Shown here in pieces: positions 8,606 to 16,598 of a stretch of 52,529 nucleotides of DNA (positions are counted from its first letter, which is position 1; each line of letters starts with the position of its first letter). The translations under genes were made by a program, and so were the position numbers. The notes below the pieces were generated by a model. That model ran no database searches. It was not told the origin of the DNA and saw only the letters and a program-made list of their open reading frames with translations. This DNA comes from Streptosporangium violaceochromogenes. Its GTDB lineage: Bacteria; Actinomycetota; Actinomycetes; Streptosporangiales; Streptosporangiaceae. Where the stretch lies: NCBI RefSeq assembly GCF_014654615.1, contig NZ_BNBB01000038.1, positions 1-52,529 on the forward strand, written 5' to 3'.

Positions 8606-9073
8606 ATGGGTGAGGACCGTCCCGGACACGAGCTGCCCCAGCTGCTCCTCGCCGGGTTCCGCGCGCTCATCGACCGGCTCCACATCGAACTGGCCCGCCA
8701 GGGACACCCGGACCTGCGGCCGGCGCACGGGTTCGCGATGCAGGCCATCGGGCCGCACGGGGCCTCGGCCAGCGAGGTGGGCCGCAGGCTGGGCGTCTCC
8801 AAACAGGCCGCCGGCAAGACCGTCGACCGGCTGGAGGAGATCGGCTACGTCGAACGGGTGGACGACCCCGCCGACGGACGGCGCAAGCTCGTACGGCTGA
8901 CCCCGCGCGGCCTGGACGCGCTCACGCGCTCGGCGGCCGTCTTCGACGACCTCCGCGCCCAGTGGGCGGCCACCCTCGGGCCCGACCGGCTCCGCGCACT
9001 GGAGGACGGACTGCGCACCGTGGTCGGCACCCCCGACCTCCGCGTCGACACCGTGAGCTGGTTCGGCCCCTGA
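8606..9073 (+). CDS. MarR-family transcriptional regulator
   Basis: This 155-aa winged-helix dimer has helices ending in HGFAMQAIGPHGASASEVGRR, the recognition region LGVSKQAAGKTVDRLEEIGY, and the wing VDDPADGRRKLVRLTPRG, all typical of MarR. ATG 8606 is preferred over the upstream TTG 8579 because the latter lies inside the candidate operator. It is divergent from the AhpD-like gene and probably represses it and itself until a ligand or oxidant binds. No Cys is visible in the DNA-binding core, so a small-molecule ligand is at least as likely as thiol oxidation. Confidence 0.9.
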   Translation: MGEDRPGHELPQLLLAGFRALIDRLHIELARQGHPDLRPAHGFAMQAIGPHGASASEVGRRLGVSKQAAGKTVDRLEEIGYVERVDDPADGRRKLVRLTPRGLDALTRSAAVFDDLRAQWAATLGPDRLRALEDGLRTVVGTPDLRVDTVSWFGP

Positions 9074-9165
9074 CCGTCTCCACCTTCCCGGCCGGCACCG
9101 CCCCCGGCGCCTCGCCCAAAAGACCGCCGAACCGGAGCCCATGGATACCTCTGAAGAGCGCCATG

Positions 9166-9261
9166 GTCCTCATCACCCCTACGAGGGGTCGCAACACCGC
9201 CGAGAACGCGAACTGCCGGTCGGCGCCGGTCGTCATCATCGCCCCTACGAGGGGTCACAAT
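9166..9261 (+). CRISPR. Two-repeat CRISPR-like remnant, different repeat family
   Basis: Two 30-bp copies at 9166-9195 and 9232-9261 share 26 of 30 positions and the palindromic core CCCCTACGAGGGG. The first begins GTCCTCATC and ends GGTCGCAAC; the second begins GTCATCATC and ends GGTCACAAT. They enclose a 36-bp unique segment (9196-9231). Repeat length, internal dyad, GCAAC-like end and spacer size are those of a CRISPR. The sequence is unrelated to the 29-bp type I-E repeats at 40-52 kb. No further copy follows at the expected spacing on either side and no cas gene is adjacent, so this would be an orphan or eroded array. Confidence 0.55.
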
Positions 9262-9477
9262 CTTCTCCTCTCCGTCCTGGGCGGAGCCGGGGCGCGTCGC
9301 TGGGGGCCGCGCTGACCTCCGGTTACGCCGCCTCCCAGAGGTAGCCGATCGTCGTCCCGGTCTGGGCGGTGCTCGACGGCGTCGTCGCCCTCCTTCTCAT
9401 CGGCGCGGATCGCCGGTCTCTACCCGGCGATCCGCGCCTCCCACCTCTCCCCCACCGAGGCGCTCGCCACGCCGTAG
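9259..9477 (+). pseudogene. C-terminal remnant of a MacB/FtsX-type ABC transporter permease
   Basis: Translation in shifting frames gives the usual C-terminus of such permeases: LLLSVLGGAGA (from 9262), then SLGAALTSGYAAS, an in-frame TAG at 9342-9344, then PIVVPVWAVLDGVVALLLIG, and finally RIAGLYPAIRASHLSPTEAL ending at TAG 9475-9477. At least two frameshifts and one stop interrupt it. The motif GLYPAIRAS...SPTEAL is diagnostic for the last transmembrane helix and tail. Everything upstream is missing, and the CRISPR-like repeat abuts it directly. It follows the MarR gene on the same strand. Confidence 0.6.
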
Positions 9478-9809
9478 AGCCGATGGCCGGGACTGTTTGT
9501 CTGTACGGCCTGCCTTGTACGGCGGGCGGCCCCGCGACCTTGGAGACGTTCGCGGAGCCGCACACCGGCCGATCACCTCTCCGAGACGGAACGCCCGTGA
9601 GGCTGGAAGGCCCCTGAGGATCTTGCGACCATTCCCGCGTGCGGGGAGCAGACTCGTTGACCTAAGAGTCTATCGGCGTGATCGGTGGCAGCCACGGCAC
9701 GCCTCGAGAGGAACGTACGGACATACGCGCCGCTCATGGCGTACGAGGCCGACAGACTCAGGCCGGTGCCACGCTTGGTCCATGAGAGGGCATCCGCCGA
9801 CGATCATGG
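9478..9809. other. Gene-free intergenic region
   Basis: About 330 bases between the permease remnant and the convergently transcribed NTPase gene. Short frames here lack coding character and I see no clear terminator or repeat. Confidence 0.5.
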
Positions 9810-11795
9810 TTATATCGGTTCCAGGCCCTGCGCGCTCCTGATCCTGCGGAGGGCGGCTCTCGCCTGGTGATCGGCGTTGCCGATGCGCACGCCCGCCCTG
9901 GCCAGGGAGGTGAAGAGGAAGTCCGACTCTGCCGACCGGATTCGTTCCGACGTCAGGCCGGCCGAGAATACGCCGAGGACGGTGTCGAGGAAGAAGAGAC
10001 GGTTGGCGATCGTCATGTCGATCTCGGCGACGCGTTCCCCCAGTTCGCGCAGCTTGCCGTACTCGATGGTGACCTCGTCCTCGATGAGGCCGAGCACCTC
10101 GGGTGGGATCCGGCTGTCAACACTGCCGGTGATCCTGGCCAGTTCCCGCGCCACCAGCCGTCGTGCGGTGTCCGGCAATTCCTCCTCCTCAGAGGAGGCG
10201 GTGAACAGGATCGCCGCTCTGGCGATGCGGAGCAGATCACGGGGGATGCCGCCTGCCAAAGCGTTGAAAATCCCGGTGAAGGCCACCGGCAGACCGATGA
10301 CCCGAGAGGCCAGCAGGCGCTCCGCGTCGTCCTGATCCAGTGGCTCAACCCTGACGACCTCGTCGATGGCGCTGTCGAAGACATCGCGTCCGCCCACCGG
10401 TGCCAGGTCCGCGGCGCGCAGTGCCTCGTCGGACACCGACAGCACGAACAGGCATCCGGGTACGTCGAAGATCACTTTTATCTCGTTGAGGAAGTCCTGA
10501 GCCACGGTCGCGGGCTGGATCCTGTCGAGTTCGTCGATGCCGATCACCAACCGCTGATCGCCGGGAAGCTCCAGCCCCACCAGGGTAAGGAACTCCTTCA
10601 GCCGGTACACGATCTCCGGATAGGTCAGCGGCTGGTGCGCCCTGTTCAGGCCATGTTTGAACGACAACCCCACAACGGGCACGTTCAGCCCGACTTCGGC
10701 GGCGTGGGTCTGCAGATACGAGATATGCCGCAGGTGCTGGCCGGCCTGTCTGCGCAGAGGCTTGGGCCCGTCCTTCAGCACCCGCTTGCAGACCTCGGCG
10801 AACAGATGCAACGTAAAGTCGCGCCGGTCGTAGAGCACGGGCGCGTTCACCACGACGCTCAGCCGCGACGGGTCCTCACAGAAGGTCTTCAGCAGCTCGG
10901 TCTTACCGACCCCGCGCGGTCCGGACAGCGCGATGCTGCCGTCGTCCATCCCTCTGCTCACCACCGCCAGCCGTTCCTCCGCGGGTGTGCTGACGTGTCC
11001 CTCACCGCGGACCCGCTTCAGGCTCAGCGTTCCCCGGACCGACAACCTCGTCGAGAGAGGTCGCTCCGCCGCCGCTTGGATCTCCGGGCGCAGAACCTGG
11101 CGTATGGCCTCCACCAGCGTCTCCAGCCACAGCCGGTGCAACGCGGCGAGGTGTTCCCGGTCCCTGGCGGCGGCACGGGGGTGCACGGCGGCCAGCCACC
11201 AGGTGCGAACAGAGGCGGTGAAGCCGAGGATCCACGCACCACCGACCAGCGACAAGACAAACGCCGCCCAGACTCCCCCCGCCCTTTCGTAGATGAGATA
11301 CGTGAGCCCGCCTGTCGTCACCGCGCCGATCAGCGCCGCCGCAGCCAGGAAAGGTGCGGTCGTGAGGCTCCTGTGACGGTCGACGGGATCCCGTGGAGAC
11401 AGCAACCAGGCGATGCCGAAGACGGCGCCACCGGCGGCGAGCAGCACGGTGAGCGCGGCGGCGGCACCGGCGAGCACCGAGACATTCTGGGGTGGTGACG
11501 CCTGAGGCGCGGTGGTCCACCCGTAGAAAAGGCAGGCCGCCGGCATGCCCAGAAGACAGGCGAGTAGATCGGCCACCCGTACGACGCGGAGCCAGGGAGC
11601 GTCCTGTCCGTTGGCGGGCACCCGCGCCACCGCCCGCCTGTAGTCGTCGGCGAAGCCGCCCTGGCTGGTCAGCGAGGCCCGTTCACTCTGCGCCCTGACA
11701 CGCAGGTCCTCGACCGAGGGCTCCGACCCCTGCTCGCGTGCCTCTTCCAATGTGGCCTCAACGGCCTTGGCGAGTGCCTCGTCGAAGACGCTCAC
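9810..11795 (-). CDS. KAP-like membrane P-loop NTPase
   Basis: This 661-aa protein has a soluble N-terminus (1-70), four hydrophobic segments (about 73-93, 105-132, 147-169, 175-196), and then a P-loop NTPase domain. Walker A is GPRGVGKTE at 292-300 and Walker B is LVIGIDELD at about 416-424, with a downstream sensor-like LFVLSVSDEALR and a GGIPRDLLRIARAA segment. The membrane insertion ahead of the NTPase and the IDELDR motif recall the KAP group of STAND-like NTPases. The start GTG overlaps the stop of the upstream gene by 4 bp (GTGA), so the two are translated together. I infer that it receives a signal from, or acts on, that extracytoplasmic ligand-binding protein. No enzymatic effector domain is visible. 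The assignment to KAP is by motif only. Confidence 0.75.
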   Translation of the reverse strand: MSVFDEALAKAVEATLEEAREQGSEPSVEDLRVRAQSERASLTSQGGFADDYRRAVARVPANGQDAPWLRVVRVADLLACLLGMPAACLFYGWTTAPQASPPQNVSVLAGAAAALTVLLAAGGAVFGIAWLLSPRDPVDRHRSLTTAPFLAAAALIGAVTTGGLTYLIYERAGGVWAAFVLSLVGGAWILGFTASVRTWWLAAVHPRAAARDREHLAALHRLWLETLVEAIRQVLRPEIQAAAERPLSTRLSVRGTLSLKRVRGEGHVSTPAEERLAVVSRGMDDGSIALSGPRGVGKTELLKTFCEDPSRLSVVVNAPVLYDRRDFTLHLFAEVCKRVLKDGPKPLRRQAGQHLRHISYLQTHAAEVGLNVPVVGLSFKHGLNRAHQPLTYPEIVYRLKEFLTLVGLELPGDQRLVIGIDELDRIQPATVAQDFLNEIKVIFDVPGCLFVLSVSDEALRAADLAPVGGRDVFDSAIDEVVRVEPLDQDDAERLLASRVIGLPVAFTGIFNALAGGIPRDLLRIARAAILFTASSEEEELPDTARRLVARELARITGSVDSRIPPEVLGLIEDEVTIEYGKLRELGERVAEIDMTIANRLFFLDTVLGVFSAGLTSERIRSAESDFLFTSLARAGVRIGNADHQARAALRRIRSAQGLEPI

Positions 11796-13285
11796 TCGGT
11801 TTTGGTTTTGTCTTCGACGATATAGGGCTTAAAGCCGGGCGGGTCCAGCAGCATTCTCTCACCGAGCTGGAGCATGGGAATAGGGCGGTTCACGGCCCTA
11901 CCTTTTGCGCCATCGGGAAAGCTGAGGCGGCCGGAGGCTCCGCGCACCAAACTGGCGAACACGAGGTTGTCGAACTGGGCCACCACATTGGCCAGTGTGG
12001 GATCGGGCGCCTGCCTGATGGCCTGGGCCGCCGTGGCGAACGCGTCGTGGTGGGCGATCACCAGCCCGTCGTTCAGGTCCTCAGGGGGAAAACCCTGTGC
12101 TTTGTAATCTTTGACGAAATCACTGAAATCCTCGGGGACATAGGGACTCCCTGGCTGCGACCAGCCCACGGCGTCGGAGGAGGAGGCGTAGAACACCGTG
12201 ACGTTACCCTCCTCAAGAACCTGCCGGAGGTTCTGCGCAGAGGCGAACCCGGTCGCGCCCGTCAGCACGGTGAGCGGTTTCCCCTTGCAGACCCGATCCT
12301 TCAGAGCTTTGGCGAAGGACGGAAAGTCCGCGACACGGCCGGCGTATAGAACCGTGTCCAGCGGACTTTGTTGGTCATTGACGGCAACGCAGAGGTTTGT
12401 GACCAACGGCGCGAAAATGTTAGCGGTGGCCGGCTGGTCGATCGTGGAGCCGTTGTAGCTGAGTGGAGAAAACTTTACGTAGTCTTTCAGAATAAACCGA
12501 AAAGCATCGGCGAGTGACTTGACGTACGGGTCCGAGTTGCGGTCGCGGACGACGATCGCCGACTTCAAGTTTTTCCGCTTGCCGAAGAAGTCCAGCAAAG
12601 CCTCAGCGTACTGGGTGTTACTCGGAGAAATGTTCCAGAGATTTTCCAGACCGGTTAGGTCGTCGGCCGAGGTAATCGCACCGACCATCGGGATGCCTCC
12701 ACCGCCAAGTCTTTTGGCCATCTCCACGGTGCTCTCCGTACTCGACCCGAGACCCACGACCGCCACCAGCGGATGTTCCTCCTTCGACATCCGTAGAACC
12801 TGATCGACGAGTTTGTCGCCGACATCTTGTCTGCTGCCCTGATTGACCAGCCACAGCTGCAACCCCACTCCATTGGAGTCGCCGAAGATCTTCGACTCGT
12901 TGGCGCGCTTCAGTGCCGTGTACGTCCCCTGGAGAGCGTGCTCGATCTGGTCCAGGGAAATCGCTGACTCCTTACCCTTGGAGACCGTCAGCGGCATCAG
13001 CAGGGCCACCTTGACGAAGGGCTTCTCCTGTTGGGCGACCCGTTCGTTCTCCTCCTTGATCCTTTTCTGGATCGCGTTGATCCTCCCCATGACGGCACTC
13101 TTGGCCTTGTCCTGCTCGGCGGCGGGATCGTTGAAGAGCACACCTCCGTCGCTCACACCGAGAAGTTCCTCGTGGGGAGAGTCGCTCAGCCATGTCTGCC
13201 GTGACGACTGATAGAACATCACTGCGCCGACCAGGAGCACGGCGACGAGAAACACCACGACAGCCGGGAGAAGAAGCTTCTTCAT
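11792..13285 (-). CDS. Membrane-anchored periplasmic-binding-like (receptor ligand-binding) protein
   Basis: The 497-aa product starts with KKLLLPAVVVFLVAVLLVGA, an uncleaved-looking signal anchor without a lipobox Cys. A charged helical stretch follows (about 60-90), and then a type I periplasmic-binding fold of the branched-chain amino-acid/ANF-receptor kind: VKVALLMPLT, VVAVVGLGSSTEST-like strand-loop, GIPMVGAITSADDL and LKSAIVVRDRNSDPY. The domain should face outside and bind a small ligand. The NTPase gene downstream overlaps by 4 bp. No permease or ABC ATPase is near, which argues against a transport role and for sensing. Base composition is less GC-rich than its neighbours, with more AAG/TTT codons, hinting at acquisition. 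Confidence 0.75.
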   Translation of the reverse strand: MKKLLLPAVVVFLVAVLLVGAVMFYQSSRQTWLSDSPHEELLGVSDGGVLFNDPAAEQDKAKSAVMGRINAIQKRIKEENERVAQQEKPFVKVALLMPLTVSKGKESAISLDQIEHALQGTYTALKRANESKIFGDSNGVGLQLWLVNQGSRQDVGDKLVDQVLRMSKEEHPLVAVVGLGSSTESTVEMAKRLGGGGIPMVGAITSADDLTGLENLWNISPSNTQYAEALLDFFGKRKNLKSAIVVRDRNSDPYVKSLADAFRFILKDYVKFSPLSYNGSTIDQPATANIFAPLVTNLCVAVNDQQSPLDTVLYAGRVADFPSFAKALKDRVCKGKPLTVLTGATGFASAQNLRQVLEEGNVTVFYASSSDAVGWSQPGSPYVPEDFSDFVKDYKAQGFPPEDLNDGLVIAHHDAFATAAQAIRQAPDPTLANVVAQFDNLVFASLVRGASGRLSFPDGAKGRAVNRPIPMLQLGERMLLDPPGFKPYIVEDKTKTE

Positions 13286-13710
13286 CGCTGCCTTCCTTCA
13301 GGCCGGGGAGCAAGGGGATCATTGTGACCCAACCCCCATCGGCATTGCACTGAAAGCCAGAAATTGTTAACGGTGATTCGGTCCGCACATATTCGCATAT
13401 TCGCGCACGCCAAGGTCATGTCCAGGGAATGGTGTGTGAGTTAATCTCCGCGTGGCCCTGTTTCTGCAGGTTAGGCGGCAAGTGTCTGCGGAAGCAGGTT
13501 GTGGGCCGATATGTCGCCGGTGACGAGGCACATCCGGCGTTTGGCGAGGATGGAGTTGGCCCGGTTGGGCGGACACCTGATCTCTGGGAAACTCCGGTTC
13601 CCGGAAGGAGGATTCCGCTGCGCCGAACCTCTATTCACCGGAGTTTCGCCGGCAGACGGTGAAGCCGGTGCGCGCGGGACGGACGCCGGAGGAGCCGACC
13701 GAGCAAGGAG
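13286..13710. other. Intergenic region upstream of the receptor/NTPase operon
   Basis: This stretch must hold the leftward promoter of the operon and is comparatively AT-rich near 13340-13440. I see no complete gene. Fragments such as RRMCLVTGDISAHNLLPQ on the minus strand near 13475-13550 are not assignable. Confidence 0.4.
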
Positions 13711-13895
13711 TACGAGCTGATCGACCGGCGGACCTTCCACATCAGGCCAGAAGCCGAGCGAGCCCTGTTCAGCCACATCGAGGGCTTCTGCAACCCACGC
13801 TGCCGCCACCCCGCCAACGGCCGGCTCCGCCAGCCGATTACGAACGCCGCCACGCGCACAAGAACACCCAAGACCTCGACCATGCTGCCGCGTAG
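13711..13895 (+). mobile_element. IS3-family transposase C-terminal remnant
   Basis: Read in one frame from 13714, the sequence gives ELIDRRTFHIRPEAERALF then SHIEGFCNPRCRHPANGRL. A shift of frame continues with PPADYERRHAHKN and ends at the stop near 13895. This is the conserved tail of IS3-type DDE transposases (usual form: ...IEGFYNPRRRHSALGYLSPADYE), but with Cys replacing Tyr/Arg and a frameshift, so it is dead. The catalytic DDE part is missing. It marks a past insertion at the edge of the accessory region. Confidence 0.65.
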
Positions 13896-14135
13896 TCACG
13901 AGCCCTGATGTGTCTATCGAACCGGGGCAACTCCAAAGGCCGACCATCCCAGTTCAAAGACACTTTCATCATGTAAACGATCAAGGCTGGCGATATTCGC
14001 CGTGAACGCCCCAGGCTGATGCCCGGCGGGTTGCCCTTGTAGGGCACGTTGTCGTTGCGACGGGGGAGGAAGGTGCTTCCCGCAGGCTGTGACATTCCGG
14101 CGGAAGGGGTTGTTCTTCCCGGTTGGGTTGGGAGT

Positions 14136-14381
14136 TCAACCGGTGGTAGGGGTGGCCGGCTGGCCTGTCCGGTTGCCGTGGAGGAGGGCGTGGATTTCGG
14201 TTTGGCGGTAGCGGCGGTGGCCTCCGAGGGTGTGGAGGGAGGTGAGTTTGCCGGTTCTGGCCCATCGGTTGACGGTTTTGGTGTCGACGCGGAAGAGGGC
14301 GGCGACCTCGGCGGGGGTGAGCAGGGGCTCGATGTAGGGGGTGGCGGGGCCCCCGGAAGTGGTGATCTTGATGCCTTTCAT
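14136..14381 (-). CDS. BldC-like MerR-type helix-turn-helix protein
   Basis: This 81-aa protein is almost entirely one winged helix-turn-helix: LLTPAEVAALFRVDTKTVNR, WARTGKLTSLHTLGGHRRYR. That is the pattern of BldC and of excisionase-like small MerR proteins, which bind DNA cooperatively without an effector domain. The N-terminus KGIKITTSGGP is a short tail. It is the last gene of a leftward group of small genes whose other members overlap tightly, but a 240-bp gap separates it from the next one. In integrative elements such proteins often act as regulators or excision factors; here no integrase accompanies it. Confidence 0.85.
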   Translation of the reverse strand: MKGIKITTSGGPATPYIEPLLTPAEVAALFRVDTKTVNRWARTGKLTSLHTLGGHRRYRQTEIHALLHGNRTGQPATPTTG

Positions 14382-14619
14382 GGTTCTCCTGCGGGTGTGT
14401 GGAGGTGGTCGGCGAAGCGAGGAGGGGCGCCCCCGGCCGGGAGATTCGAGGAAGGACGGCCGGGGGCGCCCGGGGCGACCGGTGTGGTTCCCCCCTCTTC
14501 TATGGGTCCCTGGAAGAAGGGGGGCGGTCGTCCCGGGGGTCCGGTGGAGGGGGTTCTTCGGGAAGGTGAAGGAGTCCCCCTCCGCCGGAGCTCGGGGAAA
14601 GCGGGGGTGGTGCGGCCAA

Positions 14620-15000
14620 TCACTCCGGGGGCGGAATGTCTTTCCCGGTGGGGTGTCTTTCCTCTGGGGTGATCAGCCGGCTGTATCGGCTTTTAGGGGG
14701 TGGGTGGGGGAGCGGTAGGGGTAGGCGGGTGGGGCGGCAGCGCAGGGCGAGTTCGGCTTGGAGGGTTTCGGCGGAGTCGCGCAGGATGGTGGGCCGGAAC
14801 CCGGCCCGCTCCTGTTCGAGGGTGAGAGGCTCGCGGTAGAGGGCGAACCACAACGGCACCGTCAGGTGGGCGACGCAGACGATCTTCCAGGTGGGGAAGG
14901 CTTCGGCCAGCGCGGTGCGCTGGGTCTCCCACTGGGCGCGGGCCTTGCTGTCGGCCTGCCTGCCCTGCTGGGGGCCGGGGGCGGGTGCGGCGGGGGTCAT
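14620..15000 (-). CDS. Small hypothetical protein, 126 aa
   Basis: ATG 15000 overlaps the stop of the upstream gene as ATGA, so the two are coupled. The protein begins MTPAAPAPGPQQGRQADSKA, has a central hydrophobic and tryptophan-rich segment, FPTWKIVCVAHLTVPLWFAL, then REPLTLEQERAGFRPTILRD and a Pro/Arg-rich tail. I do not recognise the family. Similar small proteins often occur beside GntR regulators in actinomycete plasmid-derived regions, which is an inference from general experience. The longer frame to 15306 is an upstream extension with no coding support. Confidence 0.6.
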   Translation of the reverse strand: MTPAAPAPGPQQGRQADSKARAQWETQRTALAEAFPTWKIVCVAHLTVPLWFALYREPLTLEQERAGFRPTILRDSAETLQAELALRCRPTRLPLPLPHPPPKSRYSRLITPEERHPTGKDIPPPE

Positions 15001-15383
15001 GCGGCGCTTCCTTCCGGCGGGTAGGGCAGGGTGCGGGCGGGCCGTACGGCGCGGCGTACACCAGGGAGCGGGGGGCGCAGCCGTGCGTGCCTGGAGGAGG
15101 GCCCGGCGTGGAGGAGCTGGGTGGTTTCGGCGTGGTTCATTTGTTCTTCCAGGTCTTCGGCGCTGTCGGCGGAGACCATGACGGGTTCGGGGGTGGGCCA
15201 GGTGGCGATGGCGTAGAAGTGGCGGGTGCCGGTGCCGTACCAGACGACCCATCCGGGCCGGGAACGTTCCAGGTTCTCGGCCTTCTGGCGGGCGGGGCCG
15301 TCCCACACCCGGCGGTACACCGGGGCGGAGGCCGTGGGCTGTCCGGCCCGGTGCCTGCCCGGGGTGCGCGGCTGCCCGATCAC
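14997..15383 (-). CDS. Small hypothetical protein, 128 aa
   Basis: GTG 15383 overlaps the upstream stop (GTGA), and its own stop overlaps the next start (ATGA). The protein begins MIGQPRTPGRHRAG and has a conserved-looking core, GWVVWYGTGTRHFYAIATWP followed by VMVSADSAEDLEEQMNHAE, which reads as a small alpha/beta domain. The C-terminus is Arg/Pro-rich. Function is unknown. Tight overlaps on both sides show that it belongs to one translational unit with its neighbours. Confidence 0.6.
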   Translation of the reverse strand: MIGQPRTPGRHRAGQPTASAPVYRRVWDGPARQKAENLERSRPGWVVWYGTGTRHFYAIATWPTPEPVMVSADSAEDLEEQMNHAETTQLLHAGPSSRHARLRPPLPGVRRAVRPARTLPYPPEGSAA

Positions 15384-16378
15384 GTTCCCACCCGCCTGGA
15401 CACCGCTTCGGGGGTGGTCTTCCCGCCGCCGGACGTGCCCGTCCGGTCGGCCGGCTGCCCGGCCCCGGCCTGGGCCTGCGCGGTGGCCTTGCCAGGGGTG
15501 GCCTTCAGCTCTCGGGCCGCCTGCTCCTGCCGCTCCACCTCGGTTCGCAGTTCGTCGAGGGTGTCGCCGTCCACGGTCCGGTACGGCGGGGCGCACCGGT
15601 CGGTCTCGCGGGGGAACGGCGTTTCGCGGCTGGCCCAGAGGCGGCCGGCGTCGCTGACGATGATCCGCCAGCCGGGAATCACACCACCCGCGAGGGTGCC
15701 TGCCCTTACGGGGGTGCCTGCGCCTGCGGGCGTGGGGGAATTAGCATTCATCGCGGATCGGACCTCCGTTGTCCGGTTATGGACCCGTCCGGGTGTCGCG
15801 AGCGCCGGGCGGGTCCGCTTTATGGGGTGGGAAGAAAGCCGCCGGGATGGCGGGGCGGCTCCCGCTGTGCCGGGGACGCGGGCGCCGGGGCGGGTGCCAG
15901 GGCGGGTGCCGGGCGCGGGCCGGCGGCTGTCGCCGCGCCGGGCGGGTCCGGTGGCCGCCGGCGCTCCACCCGACCGGGGGCAGGATCGGGGCATCCGCCA
16001 GGGCGGCGACGGCCGGGCGGGTCGTGTGGCGGGCGCGGCGGGCGGAGCCTCCGGGACCTCCGGAGCGCTGGCGGGTTCGGGGCGGCGCTGGGCGGGAACC
16101 AGCGGAACCGTCTCGCCGGGCGCCACGCCGATCGGCGGCCCGAAACGAGGCAGCCGCACCGGGCCACCGCACCGCCGGGCCTCCAGCCGGGCGCCCATCA
16201 GTTCTCCGGACGGCTGGACGTAGTCGTGATCGGCCGGAGAGGCGGGGCAGCCGTGCGCGTAGGGGGCATGGCCGCACAGGGCACACCCCATCGGCATCGG
16301 CACGGCATCGGCGAAACAACCGCAGCCGCCCCGGATCGGCGTGACCCGGTCAAGGACCGGAGCACTAGGGTTGGACAT
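15380..16378 (-). CDS. Cysteine-motif, proline-rich hypothetical protein (possibly two genes)
   Basis: The open frame from ATG 16378 encodes 332 aa. Its N-terminus has a Cys/His cluster, GGCGCFADAVPMPMGCALCG followed by HAPYAHGCPASPADHDYVQ, suggesting a metal site, and PSGELMGARLEARR. A long Pro/Ala/Arg-rich middle (about 85-205) follows. The C-terminal 123 residues start at an internal ATG at 15751 preceded by GGAGG and contain GWRIIVSDAGRLWASRETPF and a charged helix. That part may be the true downstream gene, with the middle being a read-through or frame-damaged zone. It faces the GntR gene across the operator region at 16505-16577 and is probably repressed by it. Confidence 0.5.
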   Translation of the reverse strand: MSNPSAPVLDRVTPIRGGCGCFADAVPMPMGCALCGHAPYAHGCPASPADHDYVQPSGELMGARLEARRCGGPVRLPRFGPPIGVAPGETVPLVPAQRRPEPASAPEVPEAPPAAPATRPARPSPPWRMPRSCPRSGGAPAATGPARRGDSRRPAPGTRPGTRPGARVPGTAGAAPPSRRLSSHPIKRTRPALATPGRVHNRTTEVRSAMNANSPTPAGAGTPVRAGTLAGGVIPGWRIIVSDAGRLWASRETPFPRETDRCAPPYRTVDGDTLDELRTEVERQEQAARELKATPGKATAQAQAGAGQPADRTGTSGGGKTTPEAVSRRVGT

Positions 16379-16504
16379 GGGTCAGGACCTACTTCCTGAT
16401 CAAGGGCCTGGTACGGCGTTGTGAGCGCCTGCCGGGCCCGACCTGTTCAAGCCAGCCGACGCTGGCTTCCTCTCCCAAGCGCGCGCACGACGGATCAAGC
16501 CGCC

Positions 16505-16577
16505 ACTTGGAATTACAAGTTCGCCCCAAAAATAGAGCCACTTGGAAACCCAAGTCAAGGAACTTGGCAACCCAAGC
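16505..16577. promoter_or_regulatory. Three palindromic operators ACTTGG-N4-CCAAGT
   Basis: Three 16-bp inverted repeats lie in the divergent region: 16505-16520 (ACTTGGAATTACAAGT), 16540-16555 (ACTTGGAAACCCAAGT) and 16562-16577 (ACTTGGCAACCCAAGC). A further half site ACTTG lies at 16580-16584. The third palindrome overlaps the -35 and spacer of the GntR promoter, so the GntR protein most likely represses itself and the leftward genes. Confidence 0.7.
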
Positions 16578-16598
16578 TGACTTGTATCCTCGGAGGCA
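16564..16598 (+). promoter_or_regulatory. Leaderless promoter of the GntR gene
   Basis: A -10 hexamer TATCCT lies at 16585-16590, with a -35-like TTGGCA at 16564-16569 (15-bp spacing). Transcription would start at or within a base or two of ATG 16598. The GGAGG at 16592-16596 is only one base from the ATG and too close to act as a ribosome site, which also supports a leaderless message. Confidence 0.5.
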
